Shown in pieces: positions 19,047 to 28,229 of a stretch of 64,000 nucleotides of DNA. The stretch's first letter is position 1. Every line of letters starts with the position of its first letter. The notes beneath the pieces are model-generated. The model had not been told where the DNA came from. It did not search any database and worked only from the letters and a program-made list of their open reading frames with translations. This DNA is from Methanomicrobiales archaeon (GTDB lineage: Archaea; Halobacteriota; Methanomicrobia; Methanomicrobiales; Methanospirillaceae). The position numbers were made by a program, and so were the translations under genes. Location of the stretch: assembly GCA_022841205.1 (NCBI GenBank), contig JALHCK010000010.1, forward strand, positions 4,322-68,321. Direction: 5' to 3'.

Positions 19047-20171
19047 ATGGCTGCCGGGGACTACTACGAGATCCTTGGGATCCCGAAGAATGCCGATGAA
19101 AAGGAGATAAAGAAAGCCTACCGTAACCTGGCCCGGAAATTCCACCCCGATGTCTGCAAGGAGCCGGGTGCCGAAGAGCGGTTCAAGAAGATCAACGAGG
19201 CTTACAGTGTCCTGTCAGACCCGCAGAAGCGTGCCCAGTACGACCACGTCGGCCATGAAGGGTATACCAGCGCTTCCCGGGGGTCGTATGCGGGTGGAGG
19301 CGGTTTCGGCGGGTTTTCCACCGATTTCTCCGGCTTTGGCGATATCTTCGACTTTTTCGGTGGAGGGTTTGGCGGGCAGCGCCAGACCGGGCCCCGGGCC
19401 GGCTCCGATCTCCTCATGAGGATGACCATCAGCCTCGAGGACGCGGTGTTTGGGACGGAAAAGGAGATCGAGGTCTCCCACACCGAGCCCTGCCCGGACT
19501 GTGATGGGACAGGGAGCGAGACAAAGAAGCGGGTCAACTGCAAGGCCTGCGGGGGGACAGGGCAGCTTCGCCAGATGAGCCAGACCCTCTTTGGCCAGTT
19601 TGTCAGGATGAGCACCTGCCCGGAGTGCCGTGGGACAGGCAAGGTCCCTGAAAAACGGTGTTCTGCCTGCCGCGGGACCGGGGTGACCCAGGAGAGGAGG
19701 AAAGTCCAGGTCCGGGTGCCAGCCGGCATCGATTCCGGGATGCGGCTTCGCATGGAGGGGTATGGCGAGGCCGGGGATTTTGGTGCGGCAAGCGGCGATC
19801 TCTTCATCGAGATAATGGTGAGGCCCCATGACCGGTTCACACGCCACGGGGATGACCTGGAGGTGGAAGCGGAGATCAGCCCGGCCCAGGCTGCAGCAGG
19901 GTCGGTGATCTCTGTCGAGACCATCGACAGGAAAGAGATCGAACTCTCGATTTCGCCCGGCATCCAGCACGATACCGCCCTGAAGATCCCCGGAGAGGGG
20001 GTAAGGAGGAGGGGCAGGCCCGGCGATCTCCTGGTGCGGGTGAAGGTGCGGGTCCCCCGCCAGCTCACACCTGAGCTCCGGGAGCTCTACGAGAAGATCC
20101 TCGAGATCGAGGGGTCACGGGCCGGGCAGGAGAAGAAGGGGTTCTTCTCGGGATTCATGGGAAAGAAGTAG
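19047..20171 (+). CDS. dnaJ: Chaperone DnaJ (Hsp40, type I)
   Basis: This is the co-chaperone that delivers clients and stimulates DnaK. The J domain (1-70) contains the HPD motif in ARKFHPDVCKEP. A G/F-rich linker (about 75-115) follows, then four CxxCxGxG zinc motifs: CPDCDGTG, CKACGGTG, CPECRGTG and CSACRGTG. Two C-terminal beta domains complete a type I DnaJ of 374 residues. The ATG is three bases after the dnaK stop, so it is the third gene of the operon. The C-terminus ends in FSGFMGKK. Confidence 0.97.
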   Translation: MAAGDYYEILGIPKNADEKEIKKAYRNLARKFHPDVCKEPGAEERFKKINEAYSVLSDPQKRAQYDHVGHEGYTSASRGSYAGGGGFGGFSTDFSGFGDIFDFFGGGFGGQRQTGPRAGSDLLMRMTISLEDAVFGTEKEIEVSHTEPCPDCDGTGSETKKRVNCKACGGTGQLRQMSQTLFGQFVRMSTCPECRGTGKVPEKRCSACRGTGVTQERRKVQVRVPAGIDSGMRLRMEGYGEAGDFGAASGDLFIEIMVRPHDRFTRHGDDLEVEAEISPAQAAAGSVISVETIDRKEIELSISPGIQHDTALKIPGEGVRRRGRPGDLLVRVKVRVPRQLTPELRELYEKILEIEGSRAGQEKKGFFSGFMGKK

Positions 20172-20554
20172 GCCGTTTCCGGGTTGGCAACGGCAGGAGA
20201 AGCGGCGTCCCGGTTTGGACGTTGTCCTGGAACGCTGGCTCTTCCACCTTCGTGATGGGGGAGAGCGACAATGGCGTGCCGGCAGTGATCTTTTCCAACT
20301 GGAAGGGCATGATGACCTCTGCTTCCGCCCGGAGGAGGACATTATCACTGAAAAGATGATGAGGGAGTCGGCCTGAGTGTAACTGTTCTCCTGGACTTTT
20401 CTTTCGATCAGCTCCCCGGGAATGCCAGTGTCATGTCTGCCGGAGGCAGGGATCGCCCCTGGAGTTTACCATCATCCCGGCAGGCAGGCGATCACCCGGA
20501 CCCATCCGGATCACCCCCGATTCGTCCTCCTGGTCCGGGCAGGGTGGATTGAGC
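20172..20554. other. Gap between dnaJ and LEA2-like gene
   Basis: No gene was recognised in these roughly 380 bases. A 53-codon frame from TTG 20215 to a stop at 20376 on the plus strand (LDVVLERWLFHLRDGG...) has protein-like composition but no start with a ribosome binding site and no known family. It could be the remnant of a gene. Confidence 0.35.
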
Positions 20555-20947
20555 ATGACCGGTGCAGGGAGACCGCGGATCGCGATCAGGGACGTCCCGG
20601 TAGAGAGAGCGACACTGTCCGGGATCAACCTGCGGGTGACGGTCGAAATCGAGAATGGCAACCCTGTTGCGATTCCCATCGAACAGATAGATTTCGACGT
20701 AATTGCTGTCACGGGCGCAGGGGAGCGGACGTTTGCGCATGGCCGCCATGGCAGGCACCGGATACCGCCGGGGCAGAGCACACTCGGGATCCCGGTTGCC
20801 GTCCGGAACCGGGAACTGATAGGGGCACTGTCCGGGCTCACCCTGGAACGGTCTGCCGATGTCAGGATCGCAGGCAGTGTCAGGGTGGGCCTTGGAGTCC
20901 TTTCGTACACGCTGCCCATCTCCGAAGAAAAGAGGATTAGTTCCTAA
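20555..20947 (+). CDS. LEA type 2 (WHy-domain) family protein
   Basis: The protein has about 130 residues and resembles the LEA14/WHy beta-sandwich: RIAIRDVPVERATLSGINLR, then VTVEIENGNPVAIPIEQIDFD and a paired VAVRNRELIGAL segment. In archaea and bacteria such proteins are often linked to desiccation or osmotic stress; direct function is unknown. It lacks the signal peptide or lipobox that many relatives have. ATG 20555 is preferred because GGTGG at 20543-20547 is seven bases upstream, while TTG 20549 is too close to it. The gene stands alone after dnaJ; a small membrane protein follows 60 bases later. Confidence 0.7.
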   Translation: MTGAGRPRIAIRDVPVERATLSGINLRVTVEIENGNPVAIPIEQIDFDVIAVTGAGERTFAHGRHGRHRIPPGQSTLGIPVAVRNRELIGALSGLTLERSADVRIAGSVRVGLGVLSYTLPISEEKRISS

Positions 20948-21007
20948 GACGCGAAAGAAAGAATGATATACAAAAATTGACCACGTGTCCATGAAAGGAG
21001 AACGGAC

Positions 21008-21193
21008 ATGGACTACCTCGGCCTCGGATCACTTATTGTCGGGATCCTGTTTCTTCTGACCGGCATTAGCCTGATATTCAATATCCCGGAGATAATGCCC
21101 TGGGTCGAAGAGCTTGCAGGGTTAATTTCGCTTATCATTGGGATTGCACTCACCTACTTCGGATACCGGCTTCTCACAGTTGCGCGGGGATAG
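21008..21193 (+). CDS. Small two-helix membrane protein
   Basis: This 61-residue protein is almost wholly hydrophobic, with two membrane segments: GSLIVGILFLLTGISLIF and, after a short IPEIMPWVEE loop, AGLISLIIGIALTYFGYRLL. AAAGGAG at 20994-21000 gives a strong ribosome binding site before ATG 21008. I do not recognise the family; such small proteins are common in methanogens and may help a membrane complex. It ends six bases from the convergent aarF-like gene. Confidence 0.75.
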   Translation: MDYLGLGSLIVGILFLLTGISLIFNIPEIMPWVEELAGLISLIIGIALTYFGYRLLTVARG

Positions 21194-21198
21194 GTGCC

Positions 21199-22857
21199 CT
21201 ATCTTCCAGGCCTCTTACGCGTCATGATGGTGAACAGAGTGAATACGGCAAAGGCGATCGCTGATACATACACTGCGATCGCAAGCCAGTAGATGGGCAT
21301 GTAGCCTGAAATAAATGGGGCGTTGAGGACAAGCGACGACCCGATCACCATCGATGCGATAATCACTCCCATCACGAGCTTGTCGGTCGATGCGTCGATC
21401 GAGGTGCTTAACCTCGCGATCTCCCGCGAGGTGATCTCGAACTGGAAATGTCCCTTGCTCACCTTCGTGACAACGTTTGTGATCGCCTTAGGGAGGGCGA
21501 CAAAGCCCCTGGTGAGGTCCATCATTGCCATCGGCACCTGTTTCAGGAACCTGTCCGGGGCGTACAGCTTCCTGACGATATCTTCCATGTGCGGCTTCAC
21601 ACGCGTATTGAAGTTAAACTTCGGGTCAAGGAGTATTGCCACATCGAATATCATCCAGATGACCTTGAGCACCTGCATAAGCGCTGACGGCACCCTGACA
21701 CGGTACCTGTTCAGGACATCCGGCGCAGAACTCATGGCGCTGCCAAAGTCCATCCTTCCGAGTTCGGTGGACTGCGAGCTCTGGAGCACGGCGTAGAGAT
21801 CATCCTTCAGCTGCTCCTTCTTCTCCTCTTCGATCCTTATCCCGAGGGCCTCGAATGAGTCAAGCAGCACGTCCACATCTGCACTGACAAACGCGAGGAG
21901 CACCTGGATGAACGTGTCGCGGCGTTCCGGCCTCACCATCCCCACCATGCCAAAGTCGAGAAAGACGAGTTCTCCGGCCCTGGTCACCAGGAGGTTCCCG
22001 GGATGGGGATCCGAGTGGAAGAAGCCGTCGATGAAGATCTGCTGGAGATACGCCTGGAACCCCGTCTCGGCCACCTGGACCGGGTCGATGCCCATCGCAC
22101 GGATCGCCTCGATATCGTCGATCCTCACCCCCTCGATAAACTCCATGGTCAGAAGCTCTTTCCCAGACCTGTCCCAGTAAATCTTCGGCACTTTGACCCT
22201 CGGGTTCTCCGAGAAATTTTTCCTGAGGGTGTCTGCGTTCTGCCCGTCCTGCGTGAAATCGAGTTCCTTGTAGATCTGGGTCACGAACTCGTCCACGAGC
22301 CCCGTGGGGTTGTAGACCGCGAGGTCCGGTTCGAGCTTCTCGATCCTTCCGGCAAGCCTGCGCATGATCGGGAGGTCAAGGTCTATCTTCTCCCGTATCC
22401 CGGGCCTCTGGACCTTGACCGCCACCTTTGTCCCATCGTGCAGCACGGCGCGATGGACCTGGGACACCGACGCCGCGGCGAAGGGCTCCCGCTCGAAGGA
22501 CTGGAACGCCTCCTCTACCGGCCCGCAATAGCGGACAATGGTGGGCTCGATCGCCTCGTAGGGCACGGGCGCGACCCTGTCCTGGAGCTTGATCAGCTCC
22601 TCGTACACCTCCGGTGGGATCATCTCCCGCCGGGTGCTCATGATCTGCCCGAACTTGACAAACGCGGGGCCGAGCTCTTCAATGGCGAACCTCATCAGTT
22701 CAAACTTCGTGTAACTTTCAAGCTCGGGGTGCAGGCGTCTCTGGAGGTCCATCTTCGCCAGCCCGGGAGATATTTCCTCCAGGAAATATGCACCAAAACC
22801 ATACTTCGTCAGGATCCTGACAATCTCCCTGTATCTCTGGAGGCTCACTGTAACCAT
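21199..22857 (-). CDS. ABC1/AarF/UbiB-family atypical kinase
   Basis: The 552-residue protein has the conserved ABC1 core: KFGQIMSTR with the KxGQ motif, AAASVSQVHRAVL (the alanine-rich nucleotide loop), VAVKVQRPGI, and the catalytic FHSDPHPGNLLV and FLDFGMVG segments. Two C-terminal hydrophobic helices (near 490-540: VMGVIIASMVIGSSLVL and YWLAIAVYVSAIAFAVF) anchor it in the membrane. UbiB-family proteins bind ATP and support isoprenoid quinone or lipid metabolism; in methanogens without ubiquinone the substrate is unknown, perhaps methanophenazine- or isoprenoid lipid-related, which is a guess. The gene is monocistronic on the minus strand. Confidence 0.93.
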   Translation of the reverse strand: MVTVSLQRYREIVRILTKYGFGAYFLEEISPGLAKMDLQRRLHPELESYTKFELMRFAIEELGPAFVKFGQIMSTRREMIPPEVYEELIKLQDRVAPVPYEAIEPTIVRYCGPVEEAFQSFEREPFAAASVSQVHRAVLHDGTKVAVKVQRPGIREKIDLDLPIMRRLAGRIEKLEPDLAVYNPTGLVDEFVTQIYKELDFTQDGQNADTLRKNFSENPRVKVPKIYWDRSGKELLTMEFIEGVRIDDIEAIRAMGIDPVQVAETGFQAYLQQIFIDGFFHSDPHPGNLLVTRAGELVFLDFGMVGMVRPERRDTFIQVLLAFVSADVDVLLDSFEALGIRIEEEKKEQLKDDLYAVLQSSQSTELGRMDFGSAMSSAPDVLNRYRVRVPSALMQVLKVIWMIFDVAILLDPKFNFNTRVKPHMEDIVRKLYAPDRFLKQVPMAMMDLTRGFVALPKAITNVVTKVSKGHFQFEITSREIARLSTSIDASTDKLVMGVIIASMVIGSSLVLNAPFISGYMPIYWLAIAVYVSAIAFAVFTLFTIMTRKRPGR

Positions 22858-22995
22858 GCTGGAACGTCTGTGCTGCTCCTACTTAAAAATGGATTAGCCC
22901 CCTTGCGGGTTCGTCAAGGTAATAAAACAGGCAGCGGGGAGGGAGAAGAGTATGTGGTTATCAGCCGGGGTAATGGAGAAAACTGCGGGAATCAA

Positions 22996-23070
22996 CTGGC
23001 TGTTCCCACGACCAGCGGGAGGAGAAATAAAACGTCAGCGAACTACAGACTCGTGCTGTTTTTATTCATG
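22996..23070 (-). pseudogene. Decayed duplicate of a signal-peptide start
   Basis: Read on the minus strand from ATG 23070, this stretch encodes MNKNSTSL, a stop, then FADVLFLLPLVVGTAS and another stop. It matches the signal peptide of the secreted protein at 23887-24540 (MNKTRTSLYVAGVLFLFMLV then VGTASA). The DNA similarity covers about 22996-23085 versus 24467-24560, including bases upstream of the start. It is a broken paralogue or duplication remnant. Confidence 0.75.
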
Positions 23071-23113
23071 ATCCTCACTGGTTAAATTGTTTCTGCGAAT
23101 AATCCGCGACATT

Positions 23114-23260
23114 TTAGACTATGAGTCCTTCCAAATAGATCTCATGGTTTGCAGCAACACGGTATGTTCCTCCAGCTTGGTGTATACTACTCTGTTGAAG
23201 CTGGTATGCCCATGAACGAATAGGGTCTGGTGATTTTACCGTAATTCTGTGCGAATGCAC
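23114..23260 (-). pseudogene. Possible C-terminal fragment of a secreted protein
   Basis: A 48-codon minus-strand frame reads ITVKSPDPIRSWAYQLQQSS then HQAGGTYRVAANHEIYLEGL and a stop. The beta-rich pattern with an AGTY-like turn resembles the end of archaeal surface beta-sandwich domains. It overlaps the beginning of the plus-strand gene at 23249 and lies next to the signal-peptide remnant, so it may be part of the same destroyed gene. Family and reality are uncertain. Confidence 0.35.
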
Positions 23261-23731
23261 ATGTCAACAGCGGAACTGTCTATTCCTGATTTTTCCAATC
23301 CTGAATGGGTTTTCTTCGTCCTTAGCTTTGGATACCCCTGCAGCACGTACGTGCGGGGGCCGTATTTCCCGGAACCGACAAGAGACCTGTATGATTTCCG
23401 TCATGATTTCGAGCAGCTGGCCACGGAATCACACCTGAATGCGCATGAAAAGGAGACTGCACGGGATCTTGGCAGAGTTTTCGGATTAAAACCGGTCCTG
23501 CTGGAAATTGGAGCCACATATGGGTATTTTTCGATGAAGGAGAAGTGCAGCCCTCTCGAAGCCCTCACCCGTGTGAAACGATTAAAACCATTCTATTCGG
23601 AGGCCCGGATCGCAGTCGGTATCTCAAAAGCAAAAGAGTTCCTCTTTGAACCGACTGCAAATGACCTCGAGGAACTGAAGAAAGAGGCAGGTATCTGGCA
23701 GAGTGCCTCTCTTCGGTCAATGGAGCACTGA
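23249..23731 (+). CDS. Hypothetical protein
   Basis: I do not recognise this 160-residue protein. It has an aromatic N-terminal segment (NPEWVFFVLSFGYPCSTYVRG), a charged helix rich in E, D and H (HDFEQLATESHLNAHEKETA), and a C-terminal region with EALTRVKRLKPFYSEARIA. No signal peptide or clear membrane segment is present. GTG 23249, ATG 23255 and ATG 23261 are all possible starts and none has a good ribosome binding site. Its amino-acid composition looks like a real soluble protein. It sits among remnants of duplicated secreted-protein genes and may itself have come with them. Confidence 0.5.
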   Translation: MRMHMSTAELSIPDFSNPEWVFFVLSFGYPCSTYVRGPYFPEPTRDLYDFRHDFEQLATESHLNAHEKETARDLGRVFGLKPVLLEIGATYGYFSMKEKCSPLEALTRVKRLKPFYSEARIAVGISKAKEFLFEPTANDLEELKKEAGIWQSASLRSMEH

Positions 23732-23886
23732 TTGATGAAAAGGGGTGAGATCCGGCTCGCGGACCTGAATGATGCAAAAGGGCATGAGCAGAAAGAAAGG
23801 ACTGACCGCGATTGCAAGAACAATTGCGGAGAGCGACCTGAATCCTGCGGGATATCGCGGTAAGAAAAAGTGGTGCGAGCTACCAA

Positions 23887-24540
23887 TCACCTCAATGCGT
23901 ATTTCCTGATCAGCTCGGATTTCATCGATGCAAGGTTGCCCTGTCCTGTGCTGTAACCCGCAGCTGACTCCATCAGGGCATTCTTGGAACCCGATTGGGT
24001 GATCACCACCGGGCCAGACCCACCTTTCTGCATCCTCTGGAGATTTGCGAAGACTGATGATTTTGTGATGCCCTGCTTCATGAGAAACCTGTTTGTGAAG
24101 GAATTATATGGATCCACCCGGTTCGTTCCTGAAGCGGGTCTGGTTGGATCGAAGGGGTTCTCGAGCCTCAGGAACATATTGGTATTGGGCGAAAGCACAT
24201 ACGAAACACGTTCAACCCTGGAAGGGTTCATATATGACAGGGTCAGGATTACCTGGGAGATTGGCTTTCCGCTCATTGATGCTTCGTGGATATTGCTCTT
24301 CAGATATGCGCATAGCATATCCTCAGAATTGATCATCTCGTTTGGTGTGAATCTGAGCACGTTGACCGTTTGCGGAGCCGTGATAGCCAATTCGATTTCC
24401 GTCACACCATGGCTTCCCGCCATAACTTCTCTCAGGCTGTTACAGGCGATATCTGCATCATAGGCGCTGGCTGTTCCCACGACAAGCATGAAGAGGAACA
24501 AAACGCCAGCGACATACAGGCTCGTTCTGGTTTTATTCAT
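23887..24540 (-). CDS. Exported hypothetical protein
   Basis: The N-terminus is a clear signal peptide (MNKTRTSLYVAGVLFLFMLV, cleavage after TASA). The 190-residue mature part has no family that I recognise; it alternates polar and hydrophobic residues (ITAPQTVNVLRFTPNE, QVILTLSYMNPSRVERVSYV), suggesting beta structure, with two cysteines at IACNS and MLCAY that could form a disulfide. GAGGT about seven bases before ATG 24540 is a good ribosome binding site. The upstream region is A+T-rich with a TATA-like element near 24676-24687 and a leader of over 100 bases. A decayed copy of the start lies 1.5 kb away at 22996-23070. Confidence 0.7.
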   Translation of the reverse strand: MNKTRTSLYVAGVLFLFMLVVGTASAYDADIACNSLREVMAGSHGVTEIELAITAPQTVNVLRFTPNEMINSEDMLCAYLKSNIHEASMSGKPISQVILTLSYMNPSRVERVSYVLSPNTNMFLRLENPFDPTRPASGTNRVDPYNSFTNRFLMKQGITKSSVFANLQRMQKGGSGPVVITQSGSKNALMESAAGYSTGQGNLASMKSELIRKYALR

Positions 24541-24675
24541 GATCTTACCTCATCATCTTTGGTTAATGTTAATGGCATTGAAGGATTTCTTCCTTCCGTT
24601 AAGATGGTTGAAATCCAACAACGTTCCTTCCATCAGTTCTCGGGAAATATATTCTTTTCCAAGGCTAATATTAGT

Positions 24676-24687
24676 TTTATATTTAAG
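24676..24687 (-). promoter_or_regulatory. TATA-like element of the exported protein gene
   Basis: On the minus strand the stretch TAAATATAAAAC is the best TATA candidate in this 330-base A+T-rich gap. It implies a leader of roughly 110 bases before ATG 24540. No structured riboswitch was recognised in that leader. The divergent helicase gene at 24870 has no clear separate TATA box. Confidence 0.4.
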
Positions 24688-24869
24688 TTAAAAATTTTAA
24701 TTCAGATTTCTATCATCGAACCCGTTTGTATTATCATCAAGTGGTCGCCCGCAGACTACAGAAGTTCGGGATAGGAGAATTGATGGTCTTGTAGTACTCG
24801 CATTGACATGGTTCCAACGGTGGATCTACCCCATCACCTTTTTCCCGGATCCCTCCGTTATAGCATTGT

Positions 24870-27800
24870 ATGCAGCTCAACCCCGCCCAGGCCGATGCCG
24901 TCACCTGCCAGGGCATCCAGCTCATCCTCGCCGGTCCCGGGTCGGGAAAGACACGGGTCATCGGTGAAAAGATCCGCTACCTCATCTCAACCGGGGTGTC
25001 CCCGTCAGACATCCTCGCCCTCACCTTCTCCGACAAAGCTGCCCAGGAGATGCGGGACCGCCTGGACATGGTGCCGCAGAGTGCCGATCTGACGGTGGGC
25101 ACCTTCCACTCGTTCTGCCTCTCGGTCCTGGAAGAGAACCGGCTGGATTCGGGCATCAACTTCAGCTCGGGCGTAATCAGCCGGGCAAACCAGCTCGTCT
25201 GGGGACTGAAGAATATCGATTCGTTCGGGTTTGAGCATATCGAGGTCGGGAACAACGCCGTCGACGTTGTTGAAGCAATTATCGATGGCATCAGCATCTT
25301 CCGGGACGAACTGGTTTCCCCCGATGAACTTGCCAGTTATCTCAAGAGTAAAGAACAGGTCGCCCTGTCCGCAGAAGAATCGGCATACCTTGAGAAACTC
25401 TCGGACCTCCTCAGGGTCTACCGGGCCTACGAACGCTTCAAACGCGAAGAGATGCTGCTCGATTACGACGACATGATCCATGAGGCCTGCCGGCTCTTCG
25501 AACGAAAACCACTCATCCTCCAGCGATACCGGGAGCGGTTCACCCACATCATGGTCGACGAATTCCAGGATACGAATTACGCACAGTTGCAGCTGATCAA
25601 GATGCTTGCCGGGGACCACCTCTGCGTTGTAGGCGATGACGACCAGACCATCTACCGGTTCCGGGGGGCGTATCTTACGAACATGCAGGACTTTTTCCAG
25701 CACTTCCGGGACGCAAAAGAGATCCTGCTCACGCATAACTACCGGAGCACACAGACGATCCTCACCCTGGCTCTTGCCCTGATGCACCATGCACCCAACC
25801 GGCGAGAGAAACGCCTGCTCACGGAAAATCCTCACGGAGATCCGGTCAGGGTAGTGGAGTGCGAAGACGAGACGACCGAGGCCTCGTATGTGGTCGGGGA
25901 GATCGAACGGCTTCTTGGGAAACCCTTCACAAACCGCCGGGAAAAGGTGGAGCGTCCCTACACCTTCAAGGACTTCGCGATCATCTGCCGGAGGAGACGG
26001 GACGGGGCGAAGTTCTATCAGCTGCTGCGGGACCGGGGTATTCCTGCGGAATTTGTCGGTGAGATGGAGTTTTTTTCCGCACCGGTGATCCGTGACCTCC
26101 TGGCATACCTGAAGATCATCAACAATCCCCTCGCCGCAGGAATCCCCCTCAACCGGGTCATGAAAATCTCAGGCATCCCGGAGACCGAGGTGCAGAAGAT
26201 CAACGCGGTCGCCCGGAAAGCAACTTTCGGCAATCCCTACAACGATGGTGTTTTCGAGGCGATGCGAAGCATCGATTCCCTTGCCCCTCACCATGCAACC
26301 GCGGTCAGTGAGATACTGGGTACCCTGGACAGGCTGATCATGGAAAAAGATCTGGGCACGCTCACCGTGCTTGTCCACCACCTCATGATGCGGGCAACTG
26401 ACCTCTATGCAAGGGCCCTTGAAGATGAGACCGGGCAGGCGGTCCTCCTCCTCAACCAGTTCCTCACCATCACCCGCGAGTATGAAGAGATAACCCGGGA
26501 TGTGACGGTCGACAGCTTCCTCTCCTACCTCCGGTTCCTCTCAGGGTTTTCAATCGAGGTGGGGGAGACCGATGTTGCAGATTCTGTGAAAGTCCTCACC
26601 GTGCACAAGAGCAAGGGAAAAGAGTTCCCCGTGGTGTTCGTGGGGGACCTTGCCCTGAAACGGTTCCCGCTCCAGTACCAGGAGAAGGAGTTCTTTGTCC
26701 CAAATGACCTCTCGAAGGGATTGAAGACCACCGATGATGAGAAAGCACTCTTTCTCCAGGAGGAGCGTCGCCTCCTCTATGTCGCCATGACCCGGGCCGA
26801 GGATCTTCTCTATCTCACGAGGGCCAGGTGGTACGGGAACAACAAGAATCCAACGAAGCAGTCGAAGTTCCTTGACGAGCTTCCCCTTGAGGACACTTCA
26901 CTTATCAAAAAGATCGAAGTGCCTGCGGAGATATCCGTCCCTTCCATCCGCGGTGGGAATGCCCTTGAACAGTATCAGCACACCCTCCAGTACCAGGCGA
27001 AGAGGGCAATTCACCAGTTGCATCTCAAGACCGCTATCCAGCACATCGTCACCCTGGAAAAACTGCGGCTCATCGCGGAAGGGAAGAGTCCATCATCGTT
27101 CAACCGCGATGCATTCCTGGCCTTCACCGAGAATGATGCCGAGATCGAGGCTCTCGTGCAGGGACACACCCCCTGCCTTGTCGGGGAATCCCACACGTTC
27201 TCCGCGTCCGGGCTTGGTACCTATGAACGCTGCCCTCTCAAGTACAAGTTCCGGTATATCGTACAGGTCCCGTCTCTTCCCCGGACCTTCTTCGATCTGG
27301 GTTCAGCCGTCCATACCGTCATCGAGCATCTTTCCAGGAAACAGAAAGAGGGGATTCCTCCAACGAAGGAGATGGCCCTTTCCCTCCTGGATACTGCCTG
27401 GTCCACGGCAGCGTATGAATCGAAGAGCCACGAGATGAAGGACCGGGCTATGGCCGAAACCCTGATCGACACCTACCTTGCCTGGCAGGCAGGCAACCCC
27501 AACCGCGTTCTCGAGGCCGAGAAGAGGTTCCAGGTCTCCCTTGGCGGAAGGTTGTTGAGGGGAGTGATCGACCGCATCGAAGAGACTCCTGGTGGTGAGA
27601 TCGTGGTGGTCGATTTCAAGACGGGCTCAAAGCCAGGAAACCTGTCGAAAAATACCATCCGGGAAGACATGCAGATGAATCTCTACAGCCTGGCAATTCG
27701 CGAACTCTACGGGAGGCTCCCGGTAAGGGCATCGCTGTATTATCTTGGGCCCGATAAAGCGTATGATTACCGTCCGACCGCTGAGAGCATCGGGACATTC

Positions 27801-27917
27801 GAAGACCGGGTTGTGGCGCTGATCAATGCGATTTGTGCAGAGGAGTTCTCCCCTACGCCGGATTACCAGACATGCAGGTGGTGCGATTACAGGGATTTGT
27901 GTGAGGATGGGGAGTGA
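24870..27917 (+). CDS. UvrD/PcrA-like helicase fused to RecB-like nuclease
   Basis: The N-terminal 690 residues form a superfamily 1A helicase. Walker A is ILAGPGSGKTRV, the DEXQ motif is MVDEFQDTNYAQ, and GDDDQTIYRFRGA, THNYRST, TVHKSKGKEFPVVFV and RRLLYVAMTRAEDLLYLT follow. The C-terminal 240 residues are a PD-(D/E)XK nuclease of the RecB/AddB type: FSASGLGTYERCPLKYKFRY, LGSAVHTVIEHL, GVIDRIEETPGGE, VVVDFKTGS and QMNLYSLA. The cysteine in YERCP together with CRWCDYRDLC forms the four-cysteine iron-sulfur site known from AddB. The 1015-residue single chain probably unwinds and trims DNA ends in double-strand break repair. No partner subunit is nearby. The start ATG 24870 begins directly with the Q-motif region LNPAQADAV. 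Confidence 0.92.
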   Translation: MQLNPAQADAVTCQGIQLILAGPGSGKTRVIGEKIRYLISTGVSPSDILALTFSDKAAQEMRDRLDMVPQSADLTVGTFHSFCLSVLEENRLDSGINFSSGVISRANQLVWGLKNIDSFGFEHIEVGNNAVDVVEAIIDGISIFRDELVSPDELASYLKSKEQVALSAEESAYLEKLSDLLRVYRAYERFKREEMLLDYDDMIHEACRLFERKPLILQRYRERFTHIMVDEFQDTNYAQLQLIKMLAGDHLCVVGDDDQTIYRFRGAYLTNMQDFFQHFRDAKEILLTHNYRSTQTILTLALALMHHAPNRREKRLLTENPHGDPVRVVECEDETTEASYVVGEIERLLGKPFTNRREKVERPYTFKDFAIICRRRRDGAKFYQLLRDRGIPAEFVGEMEFFSAPVIRDLLAYLKIINNPLAAGIPLNRVMKISGIPETEVQKINAVARKATFGNPYNDGVFEAMRSIDSLAPHHATAVSEILGTLDRLIMEKDLGTLTVLVHHLMMRATDLYARALEDETGQAVLLLNQFLTITREYEEITRDVTVDSFLSYLRFLSGFSIEVGETDVADSVKVLTVHKSKGKEFPVVFVGDLALKRFPLQYQEKEFFVPNDLSKGLKTTDDEKALFLQEERRLLYVAMTRAEDLLYLTRARWYGNNKNPTKQSKFLDELPLEDTSLIKKIEVPAEISVPSIRGGNALEQYQHTLQYQAKRAIHQLHLKTAIQHIVTLEKLRLIAEGKSPSSFNRDAFLAFTENDAEIEALVQGHTPCLVGESHTFSASGLGTYERCPLKYKFRYIVQVPSLPRTFFDLGSAVHTVIEHLSRKQKEGIPPTKEMALSLLDTAWSTAAYESKSHEMKDRAMAETLIDTYLAWQAGNPNRVLEAEKRFQVSLGGRLLRGVIDRIEETPGGEIVVVDFKTGSKPGNLSKNTIREDMQMNLYSLAIRELYGRLPVRASLYYLGPDKAYDYRPTAESIGTFEDRVVALINAICAEEFSPTPDYQTCRWCDYRDLCEDGE

Positions 27918-28002
27918 GGGGAATCGTGGGGTGGTCTTCTGTTCTGCCTGGTGTCCTGTGACAAGGACTTTTGATGGGGGGATATCATGGACCTGCCGGA
28001 GT

Positions 28003-28229
28003 TCAACCCTGGACGGTTCCGATCTCAACCTCGCGGAATCCGACAAATGCATTGAGATGTTCGGGCTTTGAACCTTCCATGCAAAGCTCGATTACTTCCT
28101 TGATACGGGCAAGAGCCTCATCAATGGTTTTACCGAATGTGTGACAGCCTTTGAACTGGGGGGGCAGGATACGATGAAGACCCCATCTTCATCAGTTTCG
28201 ACAAGGATGGGGACATGGACTGTTTTCAT
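28003..28229 (-). pseudogene. hicB: HicB-like antitoxin, frameshifted in a G/C run
   Basis: From ATG 28229 the frame reads MKTVHVPILVETDEDGVFIV then SCPP, the start of a HicB partial RNase H fold. At the C run (seven G on the plus strand, 28158-28164) the frame must change to continue as QFKGCHTFGKTIDEALARI, then KEVIELCMEG and an end at 28003 after EVEIGTVQG. The two parts together make a normal HicB of about 75 residues. No HicA partner was found on either side. Either the run length is wrong in the sequence, or the gene is inactive or slips at this run. Confidence 0.8.
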
